A stretch of DNA of 21,333 nt, from positions 1-21,333 of the forward strand of contig JADGJH010000311.1 in the NCBI GenBank assembly GCA_027596945.1, written 5' to 3'. Under the pieces are notes generated by a model that was not told the origin of the DNA, searched no databases, and worked only from the letters and a program-made list of their open reading frames with translations. Source of the DNA: Physocladia obscura (Eukaryota > Chytridiomycota > Chytridiomycetes > Chytridiales > Chytriomycetaceae). This document shows, piece by piece, positions 10,432 to 20,465 of the stretch; position 1 is the stretch's first letter, and every line of letters begins with the position of its first letter. A program made the translations under genes and the position numbers.

Positions 10432-11154
10432 ATGGCTGTGACGCCTGCCACGACTGGGGCAGTCGCCGATGCAGCGGCAGTGACTGCAATGGGGATGGGG
10501 ATTGGGATAGGAGCTGGAGTGAATGCAGTCAGCGCGGGATCAGTGGCTGGATCGTATGTTGGCGGATCAGGGGAGGCAGCAATCAGCGAAGCAACAGCGG
10601 CAGCTAGCTGGGCAGCTGGGTCAGGAAACGGCGATAATAGCGCCGATGCCAAAGACAAAGACAGCAACCACCGCAACAGCAAAGACCGAGACTCAGTGGC
10701 GCTGTCTGTACGCAGCTTAAAGCGCGCATCGAACCCAAATCCTCAGAATCTTGGTGGGGGACAAGCAACTTCGCCGACACAACAATCTCCACCGCCGCCG
10801 ATCCCCACATTAGCAGCGACAACAACATCAACATCAGCGGCAGCAACTGCAGCTGTATCAGTAACAGCAACCGCGTTCAACACGCCGCCCTCCACGCCTA
10901 CATCGTCAATCGCCGCTTCCACTTCCGTTTCTACTTCGTTGGTGCATGCACAGCTGGCACAACATAAGTCGCCACGCGCGTCTCGTCCAGCCTCGTATGC
11001 ATCTTCGTCCATATCTGTGTCTGTTTCTGTCACGCCGACTCCGACTCTCTCGTCACTGCAGCAGCAGCAACCGCAACAGATCCAGACCCTAACCCTACTG
11101 GCCCAGCACCAACAACAGACACAACAACTGACTAAAGAACAACAACAACAGCAA

Positions 11155-11191
<37 letters not shown>

Positions 11192-14100
11192 AGCAAGATG
11201 ATATCAAACCATCGGCTCTGGAACTTTTGTTAACCAAGCAACTCAATTTGGGCACACTTGCCAACGATTCCGTCTCCGCAAGCCGCCCCCCGTCAGCCCA
11301 TGCTGCGATGCTACTGCGTCCCCTTAATCCGACACCAGTTCTCACGCCGATGGCCCATAATTCGCGTGAGTCTCGACCACCAACTCCCTCTGGCAACTCA
11401 ACCTCCTCAGCTTCTACTTCTACTTCAACCTCAATGTATGCGCAATCGAGCTCAAACTCTATCTCTACGTCTAGTGCTGTCGCTAATCAATCGATGGAAT
11501 CTTCGGCTCCGCATTCTCCTCTACATATAGACGCTTTCTTTAATAAGCACCCTTCCCTGGGCCGTGCCACCCCAGTGCGCCAACTTTCAGTTGATCCTTT
11601 GCGCAGCCAATCCCAAAGTCTGTCTCAGTCTCTTGCAAACAGTACTCGCACATCTCTCGACTCGAATACAAATTCAAATACAAACCAATCATCTGTCGGT
11701 GTTCCGATGCAAACCCTGCCTGTGTCTCGTTTGTCACATGCCATTGCACCTTCGGTCTCTGTCTCTGTTGCGTCATCTTACTCAACAACGACACCAGTTC
11801 CCGAATCTTTTCCAATTAACTCTCTTGATTCATCATTAAGTCCTGTTGGCGACGCTAGTGCTAGTGGTATAATATTGTCTTCTTGATCTTCGCCTTAATT
11901 ATTGAAAATTTTTACCAGATTTTCCTGACCCCACAACTGGAACTTCAATCCATGACTATGCCGTAGCTGGAGTTCAACAAATGCAACAACAGCCTACTGC
12001 ATTAGAATCTCTTTTGTCCCCGTCAGTAATTTCTGCCGATAAGTCTGGAGGTGCTTTTGCAACATTTTTAGCATCAGCTGTTGTCGGAAACAATGTTACT
12101 GCTGTAAATCCGCCTTCAATTTTCAATAGTTACGAAATTGACCCCACAGCATCTGTGTTTGATCGTACATCTGTGGGAATTTCGGAAACAGAAGCTGTTA
12201 CTACTGGTATTCAAAAAACTGACACATCAGGTACTGTTCAAATCATTGCCGCTGACTCTCATCTACCGAGCGTACCTTCTACAATCCTTAGCAATGGTGC
12301 AGATACATCAAGTTACGAAACATTTGGTATTATTCCGGCAGGATCTCTCGGTGCCAATTCACTCAAACTAGAGTTTGAACTACCCCCCAGAGGACTTCTT
12401 GACTTTTTGAATCCTCGCGATCCAATTCATACGCAAATTACTGCCTATATATCGATGAGACCAATTCGAAAATGCGGTTTTCTCTTTCGGCGGGACCTTC
12501 AGCATATGCGTTTGCCCCCCAACTCGTCAAACCATTCCGCTTTTTTTCCGTCTGTTCGACAAACAACTTCTACTATGTCAAATCAATCGGCTGCATCGAA
12601 CTCAAGTACTAAAAAATTTGGCCTTGGTAGTATTAAAAATATTCTGCACTCCCGTTCTTCAAAAGGGCATTTGCATGTGACTAACCCAAGCCCTGAACCT
12701 ACTTCTGCAAATTCTACGTCTGCGCCTTATTTCTCACACAGTCAGCAAAATTTGCAACAAACAGGGGTATTTTTAGACGCGCGCAGTCCGAGTATTGCTA
12801 GTACAACATCATTTCCTGGAAACGGTGGAGCTACAGAAGATGAAGACGATTGGGGTCTATATTACGTAGAAATTCGCGCACGATATATGTTTTTCTATCT
12901 TGTAATTCCTTCTCCTCCTTCGGTTTTACATCAGCAACATAGTTTTGCCTTGCCAGGATCAACTAATATCCAGCAAAGACAAGATAGCGATGGAACTGGT
13001 GGTGCACAGTACAGACGATCTTCAGTTACTAGTTCCAAAGATACATCAAACAATGCCAGACCAAACAGTCAAACAAGTGGTTCAAGTTTGAAAAACAATG
13101 TTAAAATGCCATTCAAGGTAAAAACAAAAATGAGTTAATTTTGATTGATTAATCCGTTGGTACAGTTTCAAGATTTTAGCACTCGGTCGAAAGCTGCTTT
13201 TCAAAATATTTTGTATAATCACAACGCTAAACGTCCGTCCAGTACTGATTTGAGATATAGAGCTGCGGCTTCGTCTCCAATTCCTCCATCCATTGCACAA
13301 TCAGGTTCTAATGGTGGTGGCCAGAGCGGATATCAACCTCCAAACAACTTTTCTGATCGGAGAAACAGTCTGGAAAGTGCGAGAACTCTATGGAGTACTT
13401 TGACTCCTACTGATATCAAAAATGCACCTGTTAGTCTGTACTTTTATTAATGCATATGTAACAATATATAACCAATTTTAAAAATTTATTAGCGCGTTTT
13501 GGTACACTATATCCCACTGCATCTTGCGTCAGCGGAATACATCTTTCCGAAGTCAACTGCACAAGTTTTTCAGATGTTTGCCGAAACTTCGACCCAAGTT
13601 TCTTCATTTCCTTCGTATCTCTCGCTTTCGGTGCGTGTGGGTGTAAAGTCAGCGCTTGATACGAATCCGTATGGAATAGAAGAAAGACTGATGCTCGATA
13701 TTGTGGACGAGCTCACTTGGGAGCCGCAACCAATCAATATTAACGAACGACCACTTACTCCAACTGATAGTGTCGGCAGTGCCTCATCTTCATTGACTGC
13801 CACACCCAAACCAAACCGGGTAGCAAAGAAGGCAGAACTGGACGATTGGGTGTTTGCCGTTCGCCATGCCTCTTTTTTGTCGTTTGATCCAAGTGTAAGC
13901 ACATTTAATACGTGGGAACAGCAGCAACTGCAGGCAATGCGTCGAGTTGACACAAATTCAAGCAACGTGACGCCAAAAGCCTCAAGCAGCAGTATTGTTT
14001 CAATTTCTTTGGGCGGATTTCCTCGCAGTTTAACGCGAATGAGTTTCGGAAAAAGTGGTAACGGTGGTAGTGGAGCTGAGACTAAATCTTTGATTGGTGA

Positions 14101-17049
14101 CCGCACAAGTCCAGTAATGGCCGCAGAAATTGGAAGCAGTGTCAGCGGCGGATCGCAGTGGTGGTCTGGAAAGCGCGACAGTGTGATCACAGTTGCAAAT
14201 CCTTCGATTGGAGATAATTTCTATGGATCTTCACCGGCGTCGTATGAAGCACCATCTCATTCTCTAGGGAGCAAACTTTCAATTCCAAAAATCAAGACTA
14301 ACAAGCAGCGAGCGAAATTGCCAACAAATGATGAATATTTACAAGCAAGTGGTGGAAGTAGCAGTAGCCCCTCATCCAATTCAGACCAGCTAAAAATCGG
14401 TTTATCTTCACCACGCCGCCAACGCGATGTTGAAAACGTAGCAAGCGCGCCAATCCTCAATCAAAAGCAACAAAAGCAAAGTCATTTGCGCGGTGGAAGT
14501 AGTGTCACGCTGAAAGAAAATACGTTGCCGCCGCCAATTGTAACATCAACGAGTGCTTATTCGTTCGCCGACCGTGCGCAGTCACACCCACAGTCTTCGG
14601 CATATGCAGCATCGCCGATTGATTCAACATCAGAAGATGTTGTGTCAGAAGGCCCGAAGATTATGCGTCCTCGGGCAGCCTCTCATAGTATTTCGAAAAG
14701 TCCTCCAACTGTTATTGTGACCAAGGCACCGCCAAACAATGCAGGCAGTGGCAGTGGTGATGGATCACGAATGAAAATGTTTTCGCTACTTAATTTGGCC
14801 TCGGCAGGGAAAAATGATGCCACGAAGGCGGCTGCTGCCGCTGCTGCGACTGTTGCCGCTGCTAGCATGAATGTGGCAACAAACGCTAGTACCTTTGCGG
14901 CAAAAGCAACTGGAGGAGAAACAAAAAGACTTCCGAAAGCAAGTGCACCAGTTGCAGTTAAGGGGGCAAAAGATGGATCAAAGTCTGCGTCTCACCACCG
15001 GACGTTGGGATTTGCAAGGAGTTGGAAAGCACAAAGCGGTCTCGCACGATCAGATACTGTCAAAAGCAAAAATTCGTCTGTGCGCAGAGTGCCAACATTA
15101 AATCGGGAAACAAAGCGGTTTAGTGGTGGAACAGTGTTGAGTGCTGTTGGTACTTACCGCAGCGGCCTGGAATGGACAGGAGATGTGCCGCTTATTTTGA
15201 GGAAGTGTATTAAATTGATTGAGGATATTGGTGAGTTTTGTTTTCTTTTTGTATTCAGATCCTTGTAACTAAATGCAGTTTGGTGAATTACAGGTTTGGA
15301 AGTTGAAGGCATTTATCGTGTTTCTGGTTCACAAAAAGTCGTCGACAAATTATCAAAGTTGTTTGATGAAGATCCAACAAAGGTACATTTATTTCCGCCA
15401 CCAGAGACTCACATCCGTGCGTCAACTGCAGCTCATCCTGCGGCGGAAATCGGCGTTTTTCGTCGACTATCTGGAACAGATTCTGTTAGTTCACGCTCCA
15501 GTTTTGACGTCGAAGCGTTCACAACCCCACAGATATCGAAAGTAATTGAGCGTGGGAATTTGTATGGGCGTGGTCCAAGCGCGTCAGGAACTGAAATGCT
15601 ACTAGGGCGGAGCTCGCCAGCTCGAGGAATTCAATATCCGATTTCTCCGCCGCCAACCAAACAACCGCAAGGAAAGAAACAAAGACGAGATGTTTTGCCA
15701 GATTCAATGAAAAGCAGTAATCTTTATGATAATGATGTGCATGTTGTCACCAATGTCGTCAAGGGTTATTTGCGGAAGAAGTCTGAACCGCTCACAACAT
15801 CGGATTTATATTCCTCTTTTATTGCTGCAGCGTGTAAGTTTTAAAAATTTGTGCAAATATTTACCTAAAAGCTAAATCATTCTGCATTGAAACAGCAAAA
15901 CCTGAGTGGAGAGATCGAATGATTGCAGTCCAAGATATTGTCCACAAACTCCCCAAAGAGAATTTCGAAACTCTTCGTTTCATATGCGAGCATCTGAATC
16001 GTGTTGCCTCTTTTTCCAGTGTCAACAAAATGACCACCAAAAATCTCAGTTTAATATTCGCAGCTAACTTATTTCGACCACAGGATGCCCGAATCCTTGT
16101 TGAGATGGGTTTGAATGCCGCTGTTGTGGAAATTATGATTGAGTATGCAGAATGGGTTTTCAGTGAGCCTGAGTACGAGAAAGATGAAGTAGATGCTGTA
16201 AGTGTCAGTTCAGAAGAGGACGATTTCACTATTCGAAAACCGTTTGGGCCAACTTCGCGAGATATTTTCAACGCTCCTTATGATACGCGTCCAGCTACTG
16301 ACTCGATAGACGAGATTTTGGATCTTTTACAGCACAGTGACGGGCGAAGCAGTCGTTTTCCTGATGATTTTGACGATGGCAGCGAATTTGGAGGACGTAG
16401 AAGGAGCAGTAATGAACAGGATGGCAGTGAATTTGGCGGACGGGCACGCAGCAGCAATGAGCATAATGATAGCGATTTTGGCGGACGAACTCGCAGTAGT
16501 AATGATTATGATGCGGAATATGTCGAGAATATGTCTTTCAGTAATACAACTAGTGATGCTGCTGTTGAAGAAGCAGCAGTAATTATACCGGCGTTCAACG
16601 GCATTTTTTCTACAGATATATTATCTGGCGACCTTGGGGTTGAAAATGGTGGCTTACGAATACCTTCTAATGCTGCAGTCGCGAAAATGAGCGACGAAAA
16701 GAAACTACGACGGCAAGCTGTTATGTCAAGTGCAATTGAATCTGAGAGTCGGCCACCTTCGTCTTTGCACAGTTTCAGCGGCATGTTTCTGGAAAAGTTC
16801 CAGCTACATGAAGTTGGAGGTGGAGGTGGTTCAGATGATTCGTTTACTGTTGGTCTGTATAATCCCGAAGACAGTAATGTGGATATGGTATATGGAGGGA
16901 CTTCATCACAGTTTGAGTCTTCATCGTCGCCGGTTTCTCCAGGGTTCTCATTGATTGGAACAGACTCGCGCAGGTCATCGCAGAGTCATGGCAGACATAG
17001 TGTGAGAAGAACTGAAAGTGTTGGTGGTGTATCTACTGGCAATGTTTGA
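10432..17049 (+). CDS. Large PH-RhoGAP protein
   Basis: Six exons (10432-11866, 11919-13117, 13166-13429, 13493-15230, 15294-15833, 15896-17049), introns 48-63 bases, sum to 2109 residues. Residues 1 to about 640 are low complexity with a poly-Gln run. A split PH-like domain follows: strand block CGFLFRRDLQ (about 664), WGLYYVEIRARYMFFYLV (about 790), IPLHLASAEYIF (about 973) and final helix DDWVFAVRHAS (about 1083), separated by Ser-rich insertions. The RhoGAP domain begins near PLILRKCIKLIEDIG (about 1532), with arginine finger R1554 in GIYRVSGS, VVKGYLRKKSEPL, and NKMTTKNLSLIFAANLFRP in exon 6; a loop of about 110 residues interrupts it. It should stimulate GTP hydrolysis by Rho/Rac/Cdc42 GTPases at membranes, controlling polarity or actin. 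The target GTPase cannot be told. The tail has a 45-base tandem repeat. RhoGAP call is firm; PH call is good but fragmented. Confidence 0.87.
11140..11196 (+). repeat. CAG/CAA poly-glutamine tract in the RhoGAP gene
   Basis: Nineteen consecutive Gln codons, mostly CAG with interspersed CAA, encode a Gln run in the disordered N-terminal part. More Gln-rich sequence lies just upstream (from about 11060). Mixed codons suggest selection or interruption that slows slippage, but length variation between strains is expected. Confidence 0.95.
16375..16509 (+). repeat. Three 45-base tandem repeats in the RhoGAP C-terminal tail
   Basis: Three in-frame copies encode 15-residue units of the form (D/N)-(G/D)-S-(E/D)-F-G-G-R-x-R-S-S-N-(E/D)-x. 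Copies differ at several bases but keep the FGGR and RSSN cores. The unit mixes an acidic Phe-Gly-Gly patch with an Arg-x-Arg-Ser-Ser basophilic kinase-like site, so repeated phosphorylation or docking is plausible but unproven. Confidence 0.9.
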
Positions 17050-17375
17050 ACTGATTGAATCAGCATGCTTTTTTCTGTTTTGTTTTTTTGTTTTGGTGTT
17101 ATGTTTTTCTCTCTTTTGGCCTGCTCTACACCCCTCTCTCCGTTTGTCCTTCTCACCTTTTCCTCTCTTGTCTTTCGCCCACACTCTTATCGCTCTGTTT
17201 TTTAAATTGATTCAGGTTGTATTTGTTGTTTTTGTTTTTAGTTGTTTGATTCTCATGATTTTTAATTCTATAAATGTCAAGGAAGGAAATATGTTGTTTG
17301 TTTAATTTTTATTATTATTATTTCAGTATTTGTGCACCATCGAAGCATTTTGTATTATTTGTGATAGGTGTGGTA
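17050..17375. other. Convergent 3' spacer, strongly pyrimidine-rich on the plus strand
   Basis: This stretch separates the RhoGAP stop from the SFH5 stop. From about 17068 to 17210 the plus strand is mostly T and C (long T runs, then CT-rich). A TATAAA-like ATAAATG at about 17270 may be part of a 3' end signal. No gene is seen; short open frames here are low complexity. Confidence 0.5.
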
Positions 17376-18227
17376 TCAGTTTTCGTCTTCATTGAAAATG
17401 ACAGATTCACCAATATCAACCAAAGGCTTTGCCGAGCCACCATATTCAGTTGGCATGGAATTGCGAATGAGCCCGTCTTTATCATCAGATTCTAGTTCAG
17501 CGTAGAGAATTGAAGCAGAAGACAGCATAGTTAGTTTCTTTGCAGTTTCGGTAGACATGAGCAGTTTTATGGCGGCAAACAACCAGGCCATGACGTAAGG
17601 AACATTGACAAAGAACTTGCGCGACATTGTCTCGGGGTAATTTGCCGAAAAGAGAGCAATAGCTTGGTGAGAAGCGGCGCGCACTTTGGGATTTTGCTTG
17701 AAAAAGCTCACCCCTTTATAATCGTGAACCTGAATGGCTTGGAAAGGGTCTGGTCCCTCCCCATAATTAGGGACATGGATAGTAGCATTTGCAAGATTAA
17801 GCCTGTCAATAGTGCGTTCCATCAACGCAACACGCCAGCGCAGGAATTCGTCAATGTCGCCGAAGGCGCGATCGGTAGCCTCTGTATTTGCAGCAACAGC
17901 TCCGTATATGTTGAAGGTTGCGACTGGACTGCTGCCTCCACCGGTGACAAAGCCCAGCCCGCCAAATTTGCTGCGGCTGAAGGATGCGTTGACGAGTGCG
18001 CGCGGCTGGTAAGATTTGCGCCACTTGAGCGTCTCCAGCAATTGTGTTCTTGCTTTTGCCACATCATTAGCATTTGCACGAAGATACTTTTGAAGAATAT
18101 TGTCCGAGGCGATAGTTGAAGAAATACTCAGCGTTACTCCGTAAACTTCATTATAGTCGGCCTCCGCCAGTATTTCTGGCAGCTGTGTTCTGAGCTCATC
18201 TAATCCAGTTGATGTTTTGACAGTCAT
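17376..18227 (-). CDS. SFH5: Sfh5-type Sec14/CRAL-TRIO phosphatidylinositol-transfer family protein
   Basis: Intronless, 283 residues, close to the roughly 290 of yeast Sfh5. I start at the ATG at 18227; the frame stays open up to 18293 but begins to overlap the upstream gene's stop region. The N-terminal CRAL-TRIO helical part includes LQKYLRANANDVAKARTQLL (about 46-64) and LKWRKSYQP. The lipid-binding part holds FNIYGAV (105-111), FLRWRVALMER (128-138), DYKGVSFF (169-176), YPETMSRKFFVNVP (197-210) and a TETAKKL block (226-232), all Sfh5 signatures. From what I recall, yeast Sfh5 binds heme through a Tyr with a His two residues earlier; here His168 and Tyr170 (HDY) keep that spacing. Role: cytosolic/ER lipid or heme handling. 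It lies 62 bases behind CCP1 on the same strand, so its promoter must overlap the CCP1 3' end. Confidence 0.92.
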   Translation of the reverse strand: MTVKTSTGLDELRTQLPEILAEADYNEVYGVTLSISSTIASDNILQKYLRANANDVAKARTQLLETLKWRKSYQPRALVNASFSRSKFGGLGFVTGGGSSPVATFNIYGAVAANTEATDRAFGDIDEFLRWRVALMERTIDRLNLANATIHVPNYGEGPDPFQAIQVHDYKGVSFFKQNPKVRAASHQAIALFSANYPETMSRKFFVNVPYVMAWLFAAIKLLMSTETAKKLTMLSSASILYAELESDDKDGLIRNSMPTEYGGSAKPLVDIGESVIFNEDEN

Positions 18228-18289
18228 TGATATTCGTTTTGATTGGTCAAAAAATCTTGAACAGAACAATTTTATTATCAGTTTTGTTT

Positions 18290-19666
18290 TCACGCAGTAG
18301 TTGGTTTGAGAGTCAATGGAGTCGATCCTTCTGGGAACGGAACTCCAAGCTCCAACAACTTTGCAAAAGCGGCAGAAAAATCTTTGAAGAACAGGTTCTC
18401 GTCTTTGGCATATTTATATGTCTGAAGATAGAAAGTGCGGTCATTGTAGAAGGCCATGTCTCCAGGAAGCATCATAAGGTCGCCGGTGGCCTTGTCGGCA
18501 AACTGCTTTGGTCCATCCCACTTGCGCTCAACCCATTTTTCTTCAAGAAGACGTTTGTAGTAATCGTTCGAGAAAGTCGTCTATAAAAGAAACTCATAAA
18601 CAGGAAAACAAGAATAAAACCAAAAAAACCTACAGGAGCCCTCGTCCATGGTCCATCATATCCAGATCTGTCGGTGTGGCAACGACCAACAGCATGGGCG
18701 CCAGCCAAAGCAGTAATTTCCTGGTCATTAAAGCCCATCTTGTAGAAAATATCGCGAATATGTTTTTGACCTTGAGCTGCGTCTGGAAGGCGACCTTCAG
18801 GTGGAGAAGCAGCAGCTGAAACAGCATCAACACGCCCGGGACGCCATGGAACAATCGGTCCACCCATCTCCTGCACAGCCGTTACTCCTGCAAGTGTCCA
18901 CAAATCTCCATATGAGATTTGTGGGAACTTTTTCTTAATTGGCTCCAAAATGTTTCTGTTGCCTCAGTTAATATGAAGACCAAAATAATAATAAAATAAG
19001 ATTAATGCTTAATACCTAGCAACTGCAAGGCCAGCGTTAGCGCCGTGGGAAGCTTCAGCGTCGAAGCGCATTGTAGCACCATTCGATCCACCAGTATTCG
19101 TGTTTTTATCATAAGTACCCGAAGCATGCCAAGCCAGGCGAATCAAAACCGGGCCATAAGAACCATCATCGTAGTCGTCATTGTCTTTTTTTTGCGTTTT
19201 TACAAATGAACACGCATTCACAAATAGACTAACTTAAAGAGAACATACCCAAGATTGAAGCGATAGCATTGTAAACTTCTTGGTAGTCAAGGGGCTTTGA
19301 CGGGGTGGACAAGGTCACCTAAAACAGTATTGATCTCATTCAGTAGGCAATTTGTGGGGAAAAACTGAAGAGACTGAAAACAAAGCAGACGTGTGGGAAT
19401 CAAATGATCCACAAAATTATATTTGAGGGATACGAATATTAAAAAAGAAAATAGTATAATATAAGGCAATAAACCTGTTTGAGATCGCTTCCTTGGTAAT
19501 AGTAGGCTCCAGCACCGACAGCGCCAATCAGAAGCGGGAGAGCCCAAGAGGCTGACGATGACGCCTTCTTCTCGCCACTTGCAGTGGAGAATCCACGACG
19601 CATTGCGCCGCCGCCGCGTACAAAAACCCCACGGGCAGCATTCAGTGCCAAGCGCTGTGCAAACAT
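18290..19666 (-). CDS. CCP1: Cytochrome c peroxidase, mitochondrial
   Basis: This class I heme peroxidase reduces hydrogen peroxide using cytochrome c in the intermembrane space. Five exons (19666-19475, 19318-19249, 19184-19016, 18955-18634, 18580-18290) give 347 residues, near yeast Ccp1 (361). Residues 1-30 are a basic presequence ([13 protein letters not shown]...) followed by a hydrophobic segment (about 41-57, [17 protein letters not shown]), the bipartite signal used for intermembrane-space sorting. Active-site residues are intact: distal Arg103, Trp106, His107 (RLAWHASG), proximal His231 ([10 protein letters not shown]) and the radical-forming Trp247 (YDGPWT), with the same 16-residue His-Trp spacing as in yeast. 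The C-terminal [10 protein letters not shown] block carries the Asp that pairs with the proximal His. Introns are 156, 64, 60 and 53 bases; the second has an unusual A-rich 3' splice site. Transcribed toward SFH5. Call is secure. Confidence 0.96.
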
Positions 19667-19802
19667 TTTTGTTTTTCTGAGTTTTTTTCTCCTCTGTCCA
19701 ATCAATTTGAAATCCTTCAGCGAAAACATACAAATATTATAGTGAAAATCTGTTCTGAAGATATTATTTGCTTTTTGCACAGAATTGCAACAGACCCCAT
19801 GA

Positions 19803-20453
19803 CTTTTGGAGAACTTAGTATTTCTGGACAAAGTATCATTTGATAATTGCAATATGCTTTGTACTCGAGGATGGGGAGTGGTTGGTCAGAAACCTAGGGC
19901 TTCACTACTCTGCCTTATTGGTGTGAATGGCCTTTTGGAAATTTTTTTCAGTCAAAGAAACATTCAGAGTCAAGTTTCTTGACTGCCAGGCTTCCTTTTC
20001 CACTTCTTCATCAGTGACCATTACACAATACCTGGGCCACACTCAGTTTGGATAATGGATGGTGCTTATATTCATTGCAACCCATCAATCATTTATTTTT
20101 TACACTCTCTAGGCTTAGTTCCATTGTTTCTTCTTGCCTATTGTCCATTTTTTAACCCAATTGAAATATTTTTTGGAATAGTGAAAAAACAGACAGTTCA
20201 TGAATATGGAAAAACTTTCTTACCATTGCAAATTCTATCTTGGAAGAATTTATGGACTATTCTTTTGCAACAATGTTTGGAAAATGTGGTTATACATCTG
20301 GCTGATTTGATGCAGCAGTGGGACTTCAAGTTAATGTTGATGATATGTGTGGTTTTGATGCACATTTGGAAGAATTATGAATGTTTTTCTGGAGATATTG
20401 CAAATAAAGATTTGATTGAACATACTTTTTTTTTTTTTTTTAAATTCTTTTAA
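19803..20453 (+). pseudogene. Tc1-like DD34E transposase relic (DDE superfamily)
   Basis: One plus frame runs from 19803 to the stop at 20451-20453, broken by an in-frame TGA at 19980-19982; a further stop sits at 19800-19802. The three acidic catalytic positions remain: Asp in VFLDKVSFDN (19827-19829), Asp in WIMDGAYIH (20058-20060) and Glu in CPFFNPIEIFFG, 34 residues after the second Asp. This matches the Tc1/mariner (IS630-related) DD34E pattern. The N-terminal DNA-binding region is missing upstream, and the segment after RGWGVVGQKPRASLLC looks shortened relative to relatives I know. No ATG supports a full protein and terminal inverted repeats were not identified. It is a dead, 5'-truncated copy about 140 bases upstream of the CCP1 start. 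Confidence 0.75.
20426..20441. repeat. 16-base T run (poly(A) on the minus strand)
   Basis: A homopolymer of 16 T lies between the transposase relic and the minus-strand relic. On the minus strand it is an A tract directly after the readable part of that relic, as expected for the 3' end of a retrotransposed copy. It may also be a simple slippage tract. Confidence 0.8.
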
Positions 20454-20465
20454 AAAGGGAAGCTG

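Noticed and set aside
10743..11396. Minus-strand open frame with a long poly-Cys run
   Set aside because: The Cys run is the reverse reading of the CAG/CAA poly-Gln tract of the RhoGAP gene.
13570..14190. Minus-strand open frame of about 200 residues
   Set aside because: Shadow of RhoGAP exon 4, which carries the PH-domain end in the plus frame.
17018..17305. Plus-strand hydrophobic small open frame rich in Phe, Leu and Val
   Set aside because: It is produced by the T-rich 3' spacer and overlaps the end of the RhoGAP gene; no support as a gene.
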